From Algibacter sp. L1A34 (GTDB lineage: Bacteria > Bacteroidota > Bacteroidia > Flavobacteriales > Flavobacteriaceae), in contig NZ_CP047029.1 of the NCBI RefSeq assembly GCF_009796805.1, forward strand, positions 1,539,501 through 1,603,500: 64,000 bases of DNA, in the 5' to 3' direction. This document shows, one piece after another, positions 7,959 through 16,609 of the stretch (its first letter is position 1; the number at the start of each line of letters is the position of its first letter). Both the position numbers and the translations under genes were made by a program. The notes below the pieces were generated by a model. That model saw nothing but the letters and a program-made list of their open reading frames with translations, was not told where the DNA came from and searched no databases.

Positions 7959-10385
7959 TTAAAATTTGTTGATTGTATAATTCAGTTTAAAATAAAAAGC
8001 ACGTCCTGGTTTTTGTACCGAAAGGTTATCGTAAACGGGCTCGTCAAAAATGTTTTTAATATCGAAGCTCATCGCTAATCTTTTATTAGGGAAAGAGTAG
8101 GTAAGGCCTAAATCGTGAACCAATTGTTCGGGTACTTTAAAGAAATCGTCACCAACGGTGTTAGAGCCTTGAGATACTAAGTATGAAAACTCGTCTGTGA
8201 AATACACAGAGTAGAAAAGATTTAATAAAGATTTTTTCTGAATAAGTTCTTTGAATGAATACCTCAAACTACCATTCATTGTGAAAAAGGGTGTGTTCGG
8301 AATATCGAATTCTGTTCCGTTGGCGGTTTCACTTGTTAAATCGAAACGAGATATATTAAAATTAAAACCTAAGTTTTTATTGTACGTGTAGCTAAGTTGT
8401 GTATCTATACCTTTAGATTTTGCATTACCCTGATTAACGTATAAAATTAATTCGTCATCTACGTTTAAAGATGTTTCTATAGGTAATCCAATTCTATCTT
8501 TTATGTCTCTTATAAAAGCATTGGTCGAAATGGTAAAAGCATGTTTTTTTATTTTGAATCTACCAAATCTAAAACCCAAGTTGAAATTGTTGCTAACCTC
8601 TGGGTTTAAGCTTGGGTTTGCAACAACATTATCACCATCGTTACCAAATACTTCCGTTTCGTTAGGTAATCTAATCGCTTTTTCGGCCGATGTTAATAAG
8701 CTAACCGTTGGTGTAATAGCATAAGAGGCTGCAAAACCAAAACCTTCGTACTTATTGTTAGCGCTTACAACTTCATCAACTACGGTATCATTTCCTTCAC
8801 TATCTGTTGCAATGGTAGGATCGATACTCAAAGTTTTTTGGCTATAATATTTACCAAATATGCTCGTTTTTAATTGGTTGTTAATAGCAGATAGCTCGTA
8901 GGTTAAAGCAAAAATATTTTTATATAAATCTCTAGTACCCATGAAGGTGTTTTCTAAAATCGTCCTTAAGGCATCGCTATCTTCTCTTTTAATACTGGAG
9001 TATGCATGGTTGAATAGTACTTTATGATGCTCGTTTATAGTATAAGATAATCCGGTTCTAACAGCAGCGACGTTCCTTTCTATTTTTGCTAGAGTTGGTC
9101 CGCCTTCTTGCTGAGAATCCCAAGTATATTCGTATTCATCTCCTCTAAAATCTACGGCTCTTTCTCCATTCCAACTGTATGCAGCAGCGATGGTATCATT
9201 TACAGTTCGGTTTCGTTTACCGTACAAAGCGTTTATATTTACATCAAAGCCTTCTGTAAAAAGGTCTCTCTTTTTGTAAATTAAATTACCTATCAATGCA
9301 TCAGACTCTAAAAAACGATCTTTGTATGGTGTGATGGTCATAAAAGCGCCGTGTTGGACTTCTTTGTAATCATCGGAACTTGTTACTCCAACAAAAAATT
9401 GATCTGCCCATTTTACGTTTGTGAAACCAATTTGTGCCACGCCACCTGTAGATCTATATGCATCATTAAATCGTCTTGCAGTAATTGGGGTTTGCACACC
9501 ACCTAAACCAGTAACCACAACACTGCGTCCGGAAACTTTATAATCATTGTCAGAATAATTATGAAACACAGAGGCCTTAACCGTAAAACCAGATTTTTCG
9601 AATCTATATAAACCGTTTACGTTAGTTTGAAATGTATTAAATGATCCATAAGAAGCTGAAGCATTCAAGTAGTTTTGAGTAGAATTATGAAGTATAATAT
9701 TAATGGCGCCACCTAAAGCATCGTCTGCTAAATGTCCAGGAACAACACCTTTGTAAACCTCTATATTTTTAATCATTGAGGCTGGAATACTGTTTAGACT
9801 AAAAGAAGAACCATACATGGTGATTGGAACACCATCAATAAAAATTCTAACGGAACTACCAGATAAGCCGTTTAAACTATATTCTACATTGGAACCTAAA
9901 CCACCATTCTGGCGAATTTTTACACCAGCTGTGGTGTTCAGTAAATCGTTTGTTTGAATGTTTCTAATACTAGCTTCCTTTGTTTGAATAACATTTACAG
10001 CAAAGCCTTTATCTTCAATTTGTCTTTTTACGGTTTTACCTGCAATTTTTATTTCTTTTAAATCTTGATAAGAGGCAAATGTTAATAAAATATCTACTTT
10101 TTTTTCTGAAGTATTTATGGTAACATCTACAGTTTTAACTTTAGCATCTAAAGAATGAAATTGAAGCGTGTAATTTCCGTAAGGGATACTTTCGAAGTAA
10201 AAATCACCATTAATATCTGAGTTTGCTTCCTTTTGAAAATTAGAACCTTTTAAAATAATATAGGCTCCTATAACTGGCTCGTTGCTGTCAAATTTAACTT
10301 TACCATATAGATCTCCGTCTTGGCTAAAAGCAAGAATACTGAAGAAGAACAATAAGAAAGTTGAAAATATTTTTACTGATGGCAT
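7959..10385 (-). CDS. TonB-dependent outer-membrane receptor (XusA-like candidate)
   Basis: 808 residues. Signal peptide (about 1-21, ending AFSQ), a carboxypeptidase-regulatory-like beta sandwich (about 25-110), a plug domain (about 120-230, with GGLGSNVEYSLNGLSG and DDALGGAINI), then a 22-strand barrel ending in an aromatic-rich strand (KLNYTINKF). Such receptors import ferric siderophores, vitamins or oligomers using TonB energy. It is first in a two-gene unit with the DUF4374 lipoprotein. No SusD is present, which argues against a glycan system and for a metal-chelate role. A well-spaced -33/-7 promoter lies directly upstream. Confidence 0.93.
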   Translation of the reverse strand: MPSVKIFSTFLLFFFSILAFSQDGDLYGKVKFDSNEPVIGAYIILKGSNFQKEANSDINGDFYFESIPYGNYTLQFHSLDAKVKTVDVTINTSEKKVDILLTFASYQDLKEIKIAGKTVKRQIEDKGFAVNVIQTKEASIRNIQTNDLLNTTAGVKIRQNGGLGSNVEYSLNGLSGSSVRIFIDGVPITMYGSSFSLNSIPASMIKNIEVYKGVVPGHLADDALGGAINIILHNSTQNYLNASASYGSFNTFQTNVNGLYRFEKSGFTVKASVFHNYSDNDYKVSGRSVVVTGLGGVQTPITARRFNDAYRSTGGVAQIGFTNVKWADQFFVGVTSSDDYKEVQHGAFMTITPYKDRFLESDALIGNLIYKKRDLFTEGFDVNINALYGKRNRTVNDTIAAAYSWNGERAVDFRGDEYEYTWDSQQEGGPTLAKIERNVAAVRTGLSYTINEHHKVLFNHAYSSIKREDSDALRTILENTFMGTRDLYKNIFALTYELSAINNQLKTSIFGKYYSQKTLSIDPTIATDSEGNDTVVDEVVSANNKYEGFGFAASYAITPTVSLLTSAEKAIRLPNETEVFGNDGDNVVANPSLNPEVSNNFNLGFRFGRFKIKKHAFTISTNAFIRDIKDRIGLPIETSLNVDDELILYVNQGNAKSKGIDTQLSYTYNKNLGFNFNISRFDLTSETANGTEFDIPNTPFFTMNGSLRYSFKELIQKKSLLNLFYSVYFTDEFSYLVSQGSNTVGDDFFKVPEQLVHDLGLTYSFPNKRLAMSFDIKNIFDEPVYDNLSVQKPGRAFYFKLNYTINKF

Positions 10386-10399
10386 GAGTAATTTTTTTA

Positions 10400-10430
10400 C
10401 AAAACTACTCTTATTTATATTTAGTCCAAA
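10400..10430 (-). promoter_or_regulatory. Predicted promoter of the TonB receptor/DUF4374 operon
   Basis: On the minus strand TTTG (10427-10430) and TAGTTTTG (10400-10407) are separated by exactly 19 nt, matching the Bacteroidota -33/-7 arrangement. The -7 box lies only 14 nt before the ATG at 10385, implying a very short 5' leader. Confidence 0.6.
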
Positions 10431-10662
10431 TAAAAATAATGGATTTGATGATAATTTAATGCAATGGTAGATTTACTTTTTATTTACAAGAAATTCTATA
10501 CTCTCATTAAGAATATTTAAGTTTTTTGTGTCTATTTTTAATTATTCTAAATAGTGATATGTCCTAGATTTATACAATTAGATGAGTAAATAAGCAAAAA
10601 AATGGCTAGAAGTTGTTAAATAAAGTTAAGTTTGGGTGATTTTTAATAAATATCTTAAACTT

Positions 10663-11760
10663 TTAAAATCCAAATTTTAGCTGTGCGCTAACACTTTTTG
10701 GTTCTGGTGCTTTTTTAGTATCTGTATTTAAATTGGAAAGAGAAATGCCTAGTAATCTCACCGAATTACTCATTTTTTCTTGATAAAGTAAATCTTTTGC
10801 CGTTTCTAGAATAATGTTTTTATCACTTATAAAATAGGGAAGTGTTTTGCTTCGTGTTTGTAAACTAAAATCGCTGTACTTTATTTTTAAAGTTACTGTT
10901 TTGCCTGCAACTTTACTTTTCAATAAGCGTTTGGTAACTTCTTCAGAAATCTGTTCTAATTTCTCCATCATAAAAACTTCCGAAGATAAATTTTCACTAA
11001 AAGTACGTTCGGCGGCTAAGCTTTTTCTAATCCGGTTTGGCTTCACTTCACTAGTATGTATACCGCGAACCACGTTGTAATAATAGCTACCCGATTTTCC
11101 AAAGTGCTCCTCTAGAAATTCTATAGATTTTTGTTTCAAATCCATGCCTGTAAAAATGCCTTTTTGATACATTTTTTCGGCAGTAACCTTACCAACGCCA
11201 TAAAATTTTCTAATATCTAGCGTTTCTAAAAATGGAATAACCTCTTCTGGATTTACTGTTTTTTGTCCGTTAGGTTTATTGTAATCGCTGGCAATTTTGG
11301 CAATAAATTTATTAATTGAGATTCCTGCGGAAGCTGTTAAGCCTACTTCATTAAAAATACGCGCTCTAATTTCTTCAGCAATCATAGAGGCGCTTGGATT
11401 ACCTTTTTTATTTTGCGTAACATCGAGGTAAGCTTCATCTAAGGAAAGCGGTTCTACCAAATCGGTATAATCGAGAAATATTTTTCTAATCTTTTTGGAG
11501 ATAGAGGTATAGCGTTCAAAATCGGTTTTTACGAAAATTAATTCCGGACAAAGCTTAATGGCCAAGTTTCCAGACATAGCACTTTTTACACCAAACTTCC
11601 GGGCTTCGTAACTGGCTGCACTAATTACGCCACGCCTGCCGCTTCCGCCAACAGCAATGGCTTTACCAATTAATTCCGGATTATCCAATTGCGCAACAGA
11701 CGCATAAAAGGCGTCCATATCCACATGAATAATTTTTCTTATTGGTAAATCGGTTAACAT
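10663..11760 (-). CDS. dinB: DNA polymerase IV (Y-family)
   Basis: 365-residue translesion polymerase. Palm motifs are intact: D14 and D16 in IIHVDMDAFYASV, and D108-E109 in PLSLDEAYLDV. A helix-hairpin-helix-like region (GVGKVTAEKMY) and the little-finger domain follow. The C-terminal tail SAQLKFGF could be a beta-clamp-binding peptide of the QLxLF type. Standing alone, it is preceded by the divergent CYTH gene. Length is ordinary for DinB. No SOS operator was sought beyond inspection, and none was recognised. Confidence 0.95.
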   Translation of the reverse strand: MLTDLPIRKIIHVDMDAFYASVAQLDNPELIGKAIAVGGSGRRGVISAASYEARKFGVKSAMSGNLAIKLCPELIFVKTDFERYTSISKKIRKIFLDYTDLVEPLSLDEAYLDVTQNKKGNPSASMIAEEIRARIFNEVGLTASAGISINKFIAKIASDYNKPNGQKTVNPEEVIPFLETLDIRKFYGVGKVTAEKMYQKGIFTGMDLKQKSIEFLEEHFGKSGSYYYNVVRGIHTSEVKPNRIRKSLAAERTFSENLSSEVFMMEKLEQISEEVTKRLLKSKVAGKTVTLKIKYSDFSLQTRSKTLPYFISDKNIILETAKDLLYQEKMSNSVRLLGISLSNLNTDTKKAPEPKSVSAQLKFGF

Positions 11761-11842
11761 AGTGTAAATTTATCAATTCATATTTAAGGGCAGTTCTTAA
11801 ACTTAATATTTTTAAAATATTTTCGCTTTCGCGGAATTTCCT

Positions 11843-12322
11843 ATGGTAGAAATAGAACGTAAATTTTTAGTAAAATCGGAAGCGTTTAAAGAGGAGGCTT
11901 TCAAACAAACACGAATAAGTCAGGGTTTTTTAAATACCAATAAAGAGCGCACGGTTCGTGTAAGGTTAAAAGGAGAACATGGTTTTATAACGGTAAAAGG
12001 TATATCTTCTAAAAATGGAGTATCTCGTTTTGAATGGGAAAAAGAAATTCCAAAAGTTGAAGCGGAAGCGCTATTAGAGTTATGTGAACCTTCAATTATT
12101 GATAAAACCAGATATGAAATAAAAAAAGGAAACCATATCTTTGAGGTAGATGAATTTTATGGCGAAAATTCTGGTTTAATTGTTGCAGAAATAGAACTGA
12201 ATAGTGAAAACGAAACGTATATAAAACCAGATTGGTTGGGAGTAGAAGTTACCGGAGATGTTAGATATTATAATTCGCTATTAAGTAAACAACCTTTTAA
12301 ATCTTGGAATAAAGAACTTTAA
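11843..12322 (+). CDS. CYTH domain protein (triphosphate tunnel metalloenzyme)
   Basis: 159 residues beginning with the diagnostic ExExK motif (E3-I-E5-R-K7 in MVEIERKFLV). Alternating charged strands follow (VRVRLKGEHGFITVKG, DKTRYEIKKG, VAEIELNSE), as in the beta-tunnel of CYTH/TTM enzymes. Bacterial members hydrolyse inorganic triphosphate or nucleoside triphosphates with divalent metal; the substrate here cannot be told. The protein is soluble. It starts a plus-strand run with the lipoprotein gene 8 nt downstream. Confidence 0.9.
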   Translation: MVEIERKFLVKSEAFKEEAFKQTRISQGFLNTNKERTVRVRLKGEHGFITVKGISSKNGVSRFEWEKEIPKVEAEALLELCEPSIIDKTRYEIKKGNHIFEVDEFYGENSGLIVAEIELNSENETYIKPDWLGVEVTGDVRYYNSLLSKQPFKSWNKEL

Positions 12323-12330
12323 TATTATTT

Positions 12331-12870
12331 ATGATGAAAAAAATAATACTACCATTGTTATGTGTTTTATTGTTAGGGTCTTGTAAGAATGAGACAAAAC
12401 AAGGAAATCAATCTGTTGATGAAATGGGTTTAAAAGAAACTGACACCATTATTGTTGAAGTTCCTGCAGTACCTGTTAAAAAATCAATTAAACAAATAAA
12501 AGAAGAATTAACAGCCAAAGGTTTTAAAACTTTTGATTACGTTGATGAAAAAACAAAGGATACCATACTTATGCAACAGTATTTTATGGCATTTTTGAAA
12601 AAAAGTGAGATCCATATGCAAAACGAAGAGGAGAGTGAACGTTTGCAAAAGCTCCATCTAGAACATTTATCTAAAATGTACGAGTTGGGTTATGCAGATA
12701 TTTCTGGACCTTTTGGTGATGATGGTGATATTAGAGGTATAACCATCTATAATGTGCCAACTTTAAAAATGGCAGATAGTTTAGCGAAATCCGATCCAAT
12801 GGTAGAAGCGGAACGATTAGAAATTGAAATACATCCATGGTGGGCAGCAAAAGGGTACCGTTTAAGATAA
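12331..12870 (+). CDS. Small lipoprotein, function unknown
   Basis: 179 residues. The signal peptide ends in a lipobox (LLLGSCKNE, Cys about 18), so it is a predicted lipoprotein, followed by an acidic linker (about 20-50). The rest is helical and charged, with a conserved-looking C-terminal stretch (EIHPWWAAKGYRLR). I do not recognise a named domain. It lies between the CYTH gene and a membrane-bound endonuclease/phosphatase gene whose ATG is 34 nt inside its 3' end, indicating coupled translation. Two adjacent methionine codons make the exact start uncertain by one residue. Confidence 0.75.
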   Translation: MMKKIILPLLCVLLLGSCKNETKQGNQSVDEMGLKETDTIIVEVPAVPVKKSIKQIKEELTAKGFKTFDYVDEKTKDTILMQQYFMAFLKKSEIHMQNEEESERLQKLHLEHLSKMYELGYADISGPFGDDGDIRGITIYNVPTLKMADSLAKSDPMVEAERLEIEIHPWWAAKGYRLR

Positions 12871-13742
12871 TACTTAGGGTTTTAAGTAAAATTCTATTTA
12901 TTGGAAATATTATAACTGTTTCCGCATTATTAATACTTCATTTTATTTTAAAAGATAGTATACAAAAGTTAGAATACTGGTTTTACCGATTTCCTTTACC
13001 TATCATAATTGTAGTTGTTTTAATGTTTTCTGTTTTTCTTGGAAAGCGTAGAAAGTACAATTTAATCCTAGCAGGGTTACTATTATGTTTATGGTTTTTT
13101 AGAAGCTTTAGCATCAGTTTTCCTGAAGATGTGATAGAGAATGATGTTGAAGTTGTGTTTTGGAATTGCGCTAGAGCTAATAGTTTTAAAACAGCTTTTT
13201 TAGAGAACGAAGGGATTCCGGATATTATGGTTTTAAATGAAGCTAAAGCAATTAGCTTAGATAGAGTAAAGAAAAAATACCCTGAATATTATTTTTATAA
13301 ATCTGATTTTCAGATTGATATTTTTTCAAAAACACCTATTGATATAGAAATAGAGCAGGTATCGAAATTTAATTCGGCAGTAATTAAGTTTAGTTCTGCG
13401 GGTATTAATTTCTATGTTGTGGACATGGTAGCAAGTCTAGATGTGCCTAAAACTTGGGAGTTTAAATTTGAAAACAAAATTGTAAAAAACACCGAAAACA
13501 CTATTGTTTTAGGTGATTTTAATGTGCCTTACGAATCTAGGTTTTTAAATGATTTAAAAGATCATTACAATCACTTTTTTTCCAAAAAAGGTAATGGTTT
13601 TAGAGAAACTTGGCCTTGGAATATGCCGTTGTTATCTATTGACCATATTTGGGTGTCTAAAGATTTGAAGATCATAAATTCTGAAAAGATAAATACAAGA
13701 AATTCCGATCATAGTATGATTAAAACTGTGATTAGAAAATAA
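12837..13742 (+). CDS. Membrane-anchored endonuclease/exonuclease/phosphatase family protein
   Basis: 301 residues. Two or three N-terminal membrane helices (about 12-33, 48-65, 70-88) are followed by an EEP-fold catalytic domain. Visible motifs are VVFWNCARAN (metal/Asn), PDIMVLNEA (catalytic Glu), VLGDFNVP (Asp-Asn), SIDHIWVS and the terminal SDHSMI (catalytic Asp-His). The fold hydrolyses phosphodiesters in nucleic acids, inositol phosphates or sphingomyelin; the tether leaves the substrate open. The ATG at 12837 overlaps the preceding lipoprotein gene by 34 nt. No other ATG occurs before the first helix, so the overlap is probably real. Confidence 0.85.
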   Translation: MVGSKRVPFKIILRVLSKILFIGNIITVSALLILHFILKDSIQKLEYWFYRFPLPIIIVVVLMFSVFLGKRRKYNLILAGLLLCLWFFRSFSISFPEDVIENDVEVVFWNCARANSFKTAFLENEGIPDIMVLNEAKAISLDRVKKKYPEYYFYKSDFQIDIFSKTPIDIEIEQVSKFNSAVIKFSSAGINFYVVDMVASLDVPKTWEFKFENKIVKNTENTIVLGDFNVPYESRFLNDLKDHYNHFFSKKGNGFRETWPWNMPLLSIDHIWVSKDLKIINSEKINTRNSDHSMIKTVIRK

Positions 13743-13760
13743 GGCATTTCAAATAAAATA

Positions 13761-14108
13761 TTAAAGGCTTTGTTTTGCAGCCTCAACAGTTTTCTTAGAG
13801 TTTCCTATAAAAATAGCGGCTTCATTTATAATTACTGGACGGCTTAAAAAAGTGTAATGCTCCAAAATGTATTGTTTGTAATCACGTTCAGTTAAGTCTT
13901 GGTTTTTTAAATCCATTTCTTTGTAAAGCTTAGCGCGTTTGCTAAATAAGGCTTCGTAACTTCCAGAAAGAGCTTCCATTTCCTCTAATTGAGTTACGGT
14001 TATAGGTTCTGTTTTAATATCTTGAAGAATATAATTGGAAGGAAGATCCAATTCTTTTAAAATTCTAATACAAGTGCTACACGTTTTTAAGTAATATACT
14101 TTTTTCAT
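13761..14108 (-). CDS. ArsC/Spx/MgsR-like thioredoxin-fold protein
   Basis: 115 residues with an N-terminal CxxC (C10-S-T-C13 in LKTCSTCIRIL) on a thioredoxin-like strand-helix, the DIKTEPITVTQLEE segment typical of the ArsC/Spx family, and a terminal FIGNSKKTVEAA helix. Members act as arsenate reductases or, in Firmicutes, RNA-polymerase-binding regulators. Without an ars operon nearby arsenate reduction is only one option. It is convergent with the EEP gene, with 18 nt between stops and no terminator visible. Confidence 0.85.
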   Translation of the reverse strand: MKKVYYLKTCSTCIRILKELDLPSNYILQDIKTEPITVTQLEEMEALSGSYEALFSKRAKLYKEMDLKNQDLTERDYKQYILEHYTFLSRPVIINEAAIFIGNSKKTVEAAKQSL

Positions 14109-14241
14109 AACTTTTATTTAAAGCAAAATAAAGCTAATTTTCAGTTTTATGCCAATTGATTTAGAAAATGTTATTGAATAAAATGAATTTATTTTAGCCT
14201 GTATTTTGTTTTAGAAGTATATTTATGCAAAAATTAAAAAT

Positions 14242-14706
14242 ATGCAATTTACATTCGGCATCTTAGCTAATATTCGTGCTATGGCACAAAAACATATTGA
14301 AAATAATACTTTAGAGGATTTAAATAAAATTCCAGAAGGATTCAATAATAATATTATTTGGAATATAGCTCATATGGTAGTTACTACGCAAGTCTTAGTT
14401 TATAAGCTTTCTGGCTTACCAATGGTTGTTAGTGATGAGATGATTGGTAAATACAAAAAAGATAGCAAACCAGAAGGTGATGTTACTCAAGCTGAGGTTG
14501 ATGAAATTAATGGTCTATTAATTTCTACCATTACGAAATTAGAAGCCGATTATAAAACAGGCGTTTTTAAAAATTATACGGAGTATACCGTATCTACCAC
14601 AGGAAATACATTAAGAAGTATTGATGATGCATTACAGTTTGATTTGGTTCACGAAGGGATGCATTTTGGTTATATTCTTGCACTATCTCGCGCCGTTAAA
14701 GGTTAA
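14242..14706 (+). CDS. DinB/YfiT-superfamily metal-binding protein
   Basis: 154-residue predicted four-helix bundle of the DinB-like superfamily. The three metal-ligand histidines expected in that fold are visible: H44 (NIAHMV), H137 and H141 (DLVHEGMHFGYI). Members include thiol S-transferases for bacillithiol or mycothiol and many uncharacterised hydrolases. The role here is unknown. It is unrelated to DNA polymerase IV despite the shared name. Its 3' end overlaps the convergent lipoprotein gene by 24 nt. Confidence 0.85.
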   Translation: MQFTFGILANIRAMAQKHIENNTLEDLNKIPEGFNNNIIWNIAHMVVTTQVLVYKLSGLPMVVSDEMIGKYKKDSKPEGDVTQAEVDEINGLLISTITKLEADYKTGVFKNYTEYTVSTTGNTLRSIDDALQFDLVHEGMHFGYILALSRAVKG

Positions 14707-15408
14707 GTAGCTCTCAATTTCATTAAAAGGAATTTCGAATTCTATAATACCTGTTGAATATGGGGCGATTTCGTATGCATTATAAAGTAAAACAATGCCT
14801 TCGTCGTTATAACCCATGTTTTCTGGTAAATTAAAAATGTCTAATTCCGATTCAAATATATCTTTATCTTTTGTGGCTTCTTTAAAATAGGGTGAGGCTA
14901 TTTGTTTAAAAGCTTCGATATCGTTTATTAAATTTTCATTAGAAATTATTTTTCCAGTTGAAGCTTCAAAATTTAGGAATGAAATTTTTAGCATACCATG
15001 CGCACCACCTGTATTCGTATATGATGTTAAGGCAATACTTATAATATTTGGTGAAGTAAACATGATTTCACCATCAATTTGTGCTTCCCATACTTGAGTA
15101 GTTTCAGGAAAATCGGTTTGAAAGTTATCAAACTCTTTATTAAAAGTTGTAATACTTTCTTTAATAGTAGTTGTGCGAATACTTTTTGGTTCTCCAATAT
15201 GTAAATCTGCTATAACCTCTTTATTAATTGCAGAGTTAATAGCATTAGAAATTGATGTATTTCCTAGAGCTTTCGGTATGTTAACTTCAACAATGGTATT
15301 TTCTTCTGTTGTAATATTTATATCTTCAAAAGTAGTGTCTATATCGTCTTTACAGCTGAATAATAGCATGAGAGAGCAAATAAAAAAGAGTGAATTCGTT
15401 TTAAGCAT
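14683..15408 (-). CDS. DUF3298/RsiV-like lipoprotein
   Basis: 241 residues. Lipoprotein signal with lipobox LLFSCKD, then a DUF4163-like segment and a DUF3298 domain recognisable by TNTGGAHGML and the following FNFEASTGKIIS-like stretch. Related domains occur in the lysozyme-binding anti-sigma factor RsiV and in envelope lipoproteins. There is no adjacent sigma factor, so an anti-sigma role is not supported. The gene ends inside the convergent DinB-like gene by 24 nt. Confidence 0.8.
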   Translation of the reverse strand: MLKTNSLFFICSLMLLFSCKDDIDTTFEDINITTEENTIVEVNIPKALGNTSISNAINSAINKEVIADLHIGEPKSIRTTTIKESITTFNKEFDNFQTDFPETTQVWEAQIDGEIMFTSPNIISIALTSYTNTGGAHGMLKISFLNFEASTGKIISNENLINDIEAFKQIASPYFKEATKDKDIFESELDIFNLPENMGYNDEGIVLLYNAYEIAPYSTGIIEFEIPFNEIESYLTFNGAR

Positions 15409-15538
15409 GGATGGTGTTATTTAGCAACATTAAAGATAATTATTGCATTTGAATACACCGAATTAAAAGGTAATAATATTAAGAGAAACATTAGTGGGGA
15501 ATATTTCAAAAACAGGTATGGAACCTTATGTTGATTCT

Positions 15539-15587
15539 AAAAGGGAAAAGGCAGATATTTTATTTAAATACCTGCCTTTTCCCTTTT
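15539..15587. terminator. Hairpin downstream of the 15605-16408 gene
   Basis: Perfect 16-bp stem AAAAGGGAAAAGGCAG (15539-15554) with its complement at 15572-15587 and a 17-nt AT-rich loop. It lies 17 nt beyond the stop of the minus-strand outer-membrane protein gene and is probably its terminator. Confidence 0.75.
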
Positions 15588-15604
15588 ATATAAATTGAGT
15601 TTTA

Positions 15605-16408
15605 TTAATCTAAGTAATAAATATAACCAACGTTAAGCCAAATAAGCCAATCGTTGTTTTTATTATAGTCTAATTGATGGTTAAGTCCATCAACCCAGTC
15701 ACTAAAATAAAATTGTCCTCTTAAATCTATCATTAAATCTGATACGCGATCTAGCTTATATCGTATTCCAATACTAGATACTGTAGACCAAGTGCCACCT
15801 GCTGTAGCATCTACAGAACCAGGATCCCATTGAGAATAAAAATTACTAGCATCTGTGACATCACCTATAGCTGTAGGATCTGGGTTTGCGTAAGTAGTGC
15901 TTACACTTGGTGAAAAGGCCGTATAGTGAATTCCTAAACTAACAAAAGGAGCTATTCTAGGATCAAAAGATTGAAATGAGCGTATGCTTAAAGGATAAAA
16001 TTCAAGTTGGGTACCAATATCAAAATTTTCTGCAACGCCTTTATGGCCTCTTAATTGGTTGGCTTCTGCTGAGTTTTTACTCGCATCGACCCAATGGCCA
16101 ACATGTTCTAAATTACTTTTGTTGTAAGATATTTCGTTTCGTAATTTGAAATGATCATTAAAATAGGTGTCTGTCGTGTAGCAATTACAATCGGCTTCGT
16201 AAGAAAAGTTTAAATAATGAACAATTCCAATTCCAAAGCCTGAATTACCAAAATTTGTACTTGAGTTATCGCGTTGTCCAAAATCCGATCTAAATTGAAC
16301 TGGGCCTGCTATAACACCAATTTCGTGAGAAAATCCCAGTTGGGCAAATGCTGTTTGGTAGGTAGCAAACACGCAAATAAAACAAGCTAAACGCTTTAAG
16401 TTAAGCAT
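15605..16408 (-). CDS. Outer-membrane beta-barrel protein, THC0290_0291-like
   Basis: 267 residues. Signal peptide (about 1-22, ending TAFAQ), then an N-terminal LGFSHEIGVIAGP segment and alternating amphipathic strands ending in a tyrosine-rich strand (VGYIYYLD), consistent with an outer-membrane barrel. From memory the sequence resembles the flavobacterial THC0290_0291 family, whose function is unknown. It has three close cysteines (EADCNCY and nearby). It stands alone, with its own terminator. The family name is a recollection and needs a search. Confidence 0.65.
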   Translation of the reverse strand: MLNLKRLACFICVFATYQTAFAQLGFSHEIGVIAGPVQFRSDFGQRDNSSTNFGNSGFGIGIVHYLNFSYEADCNCYTTDTYFNDHFKLRNEISYNKSNLEHVGHWVDASKNSAEANQLRGHKGVAENFDIGTQLEFYPLSIRSFQSFDPRIAPFVSLGIHYTAFSPSVSTTYANPDPTAIGDVTDASNFYSQWDPGSVDATAGGTWSTVSSIGIRYKLDRVSDLMIDLRGQFYFSDWVDGLNHQLDYNKNNDWLIWLNVGYIYYLD

Positions 16409-16554
16409 AATTAATATACTGTTTTTGAGGCATTAATAAAAGCAAATATAGAAAATCTCATCGAACTAACAAATGTTTATAACCTTAGAGCTAATAAAGT
16501 GTAAACTTGTATTGCGAATTTTTAAAAAATAACACTATATTTTTAAAGATAACG

Positions 16555-16562
16555 TATATTTG
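16555..16562 (+). promoter_or_regulatory. Predicted -7 box of gdhA
   Basis: TATATTTG fits TAnnTTTG and lies 47 nt before the gdhA ATG. No clear -33 element is seen. Confidence 0.5.
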
Positions 16563-16609
16563 CATCCGATAATTGTATATTATATAATTTTTAATACATT
16601 TTATATTAA

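Noticed and set aside
14683-15408. Anti-sigma factor RsiV
   Set aside because: No sigma factor gene adjacent and no transmembrane helix after the lipobox; only the DUF3298 part resembles RsiV.
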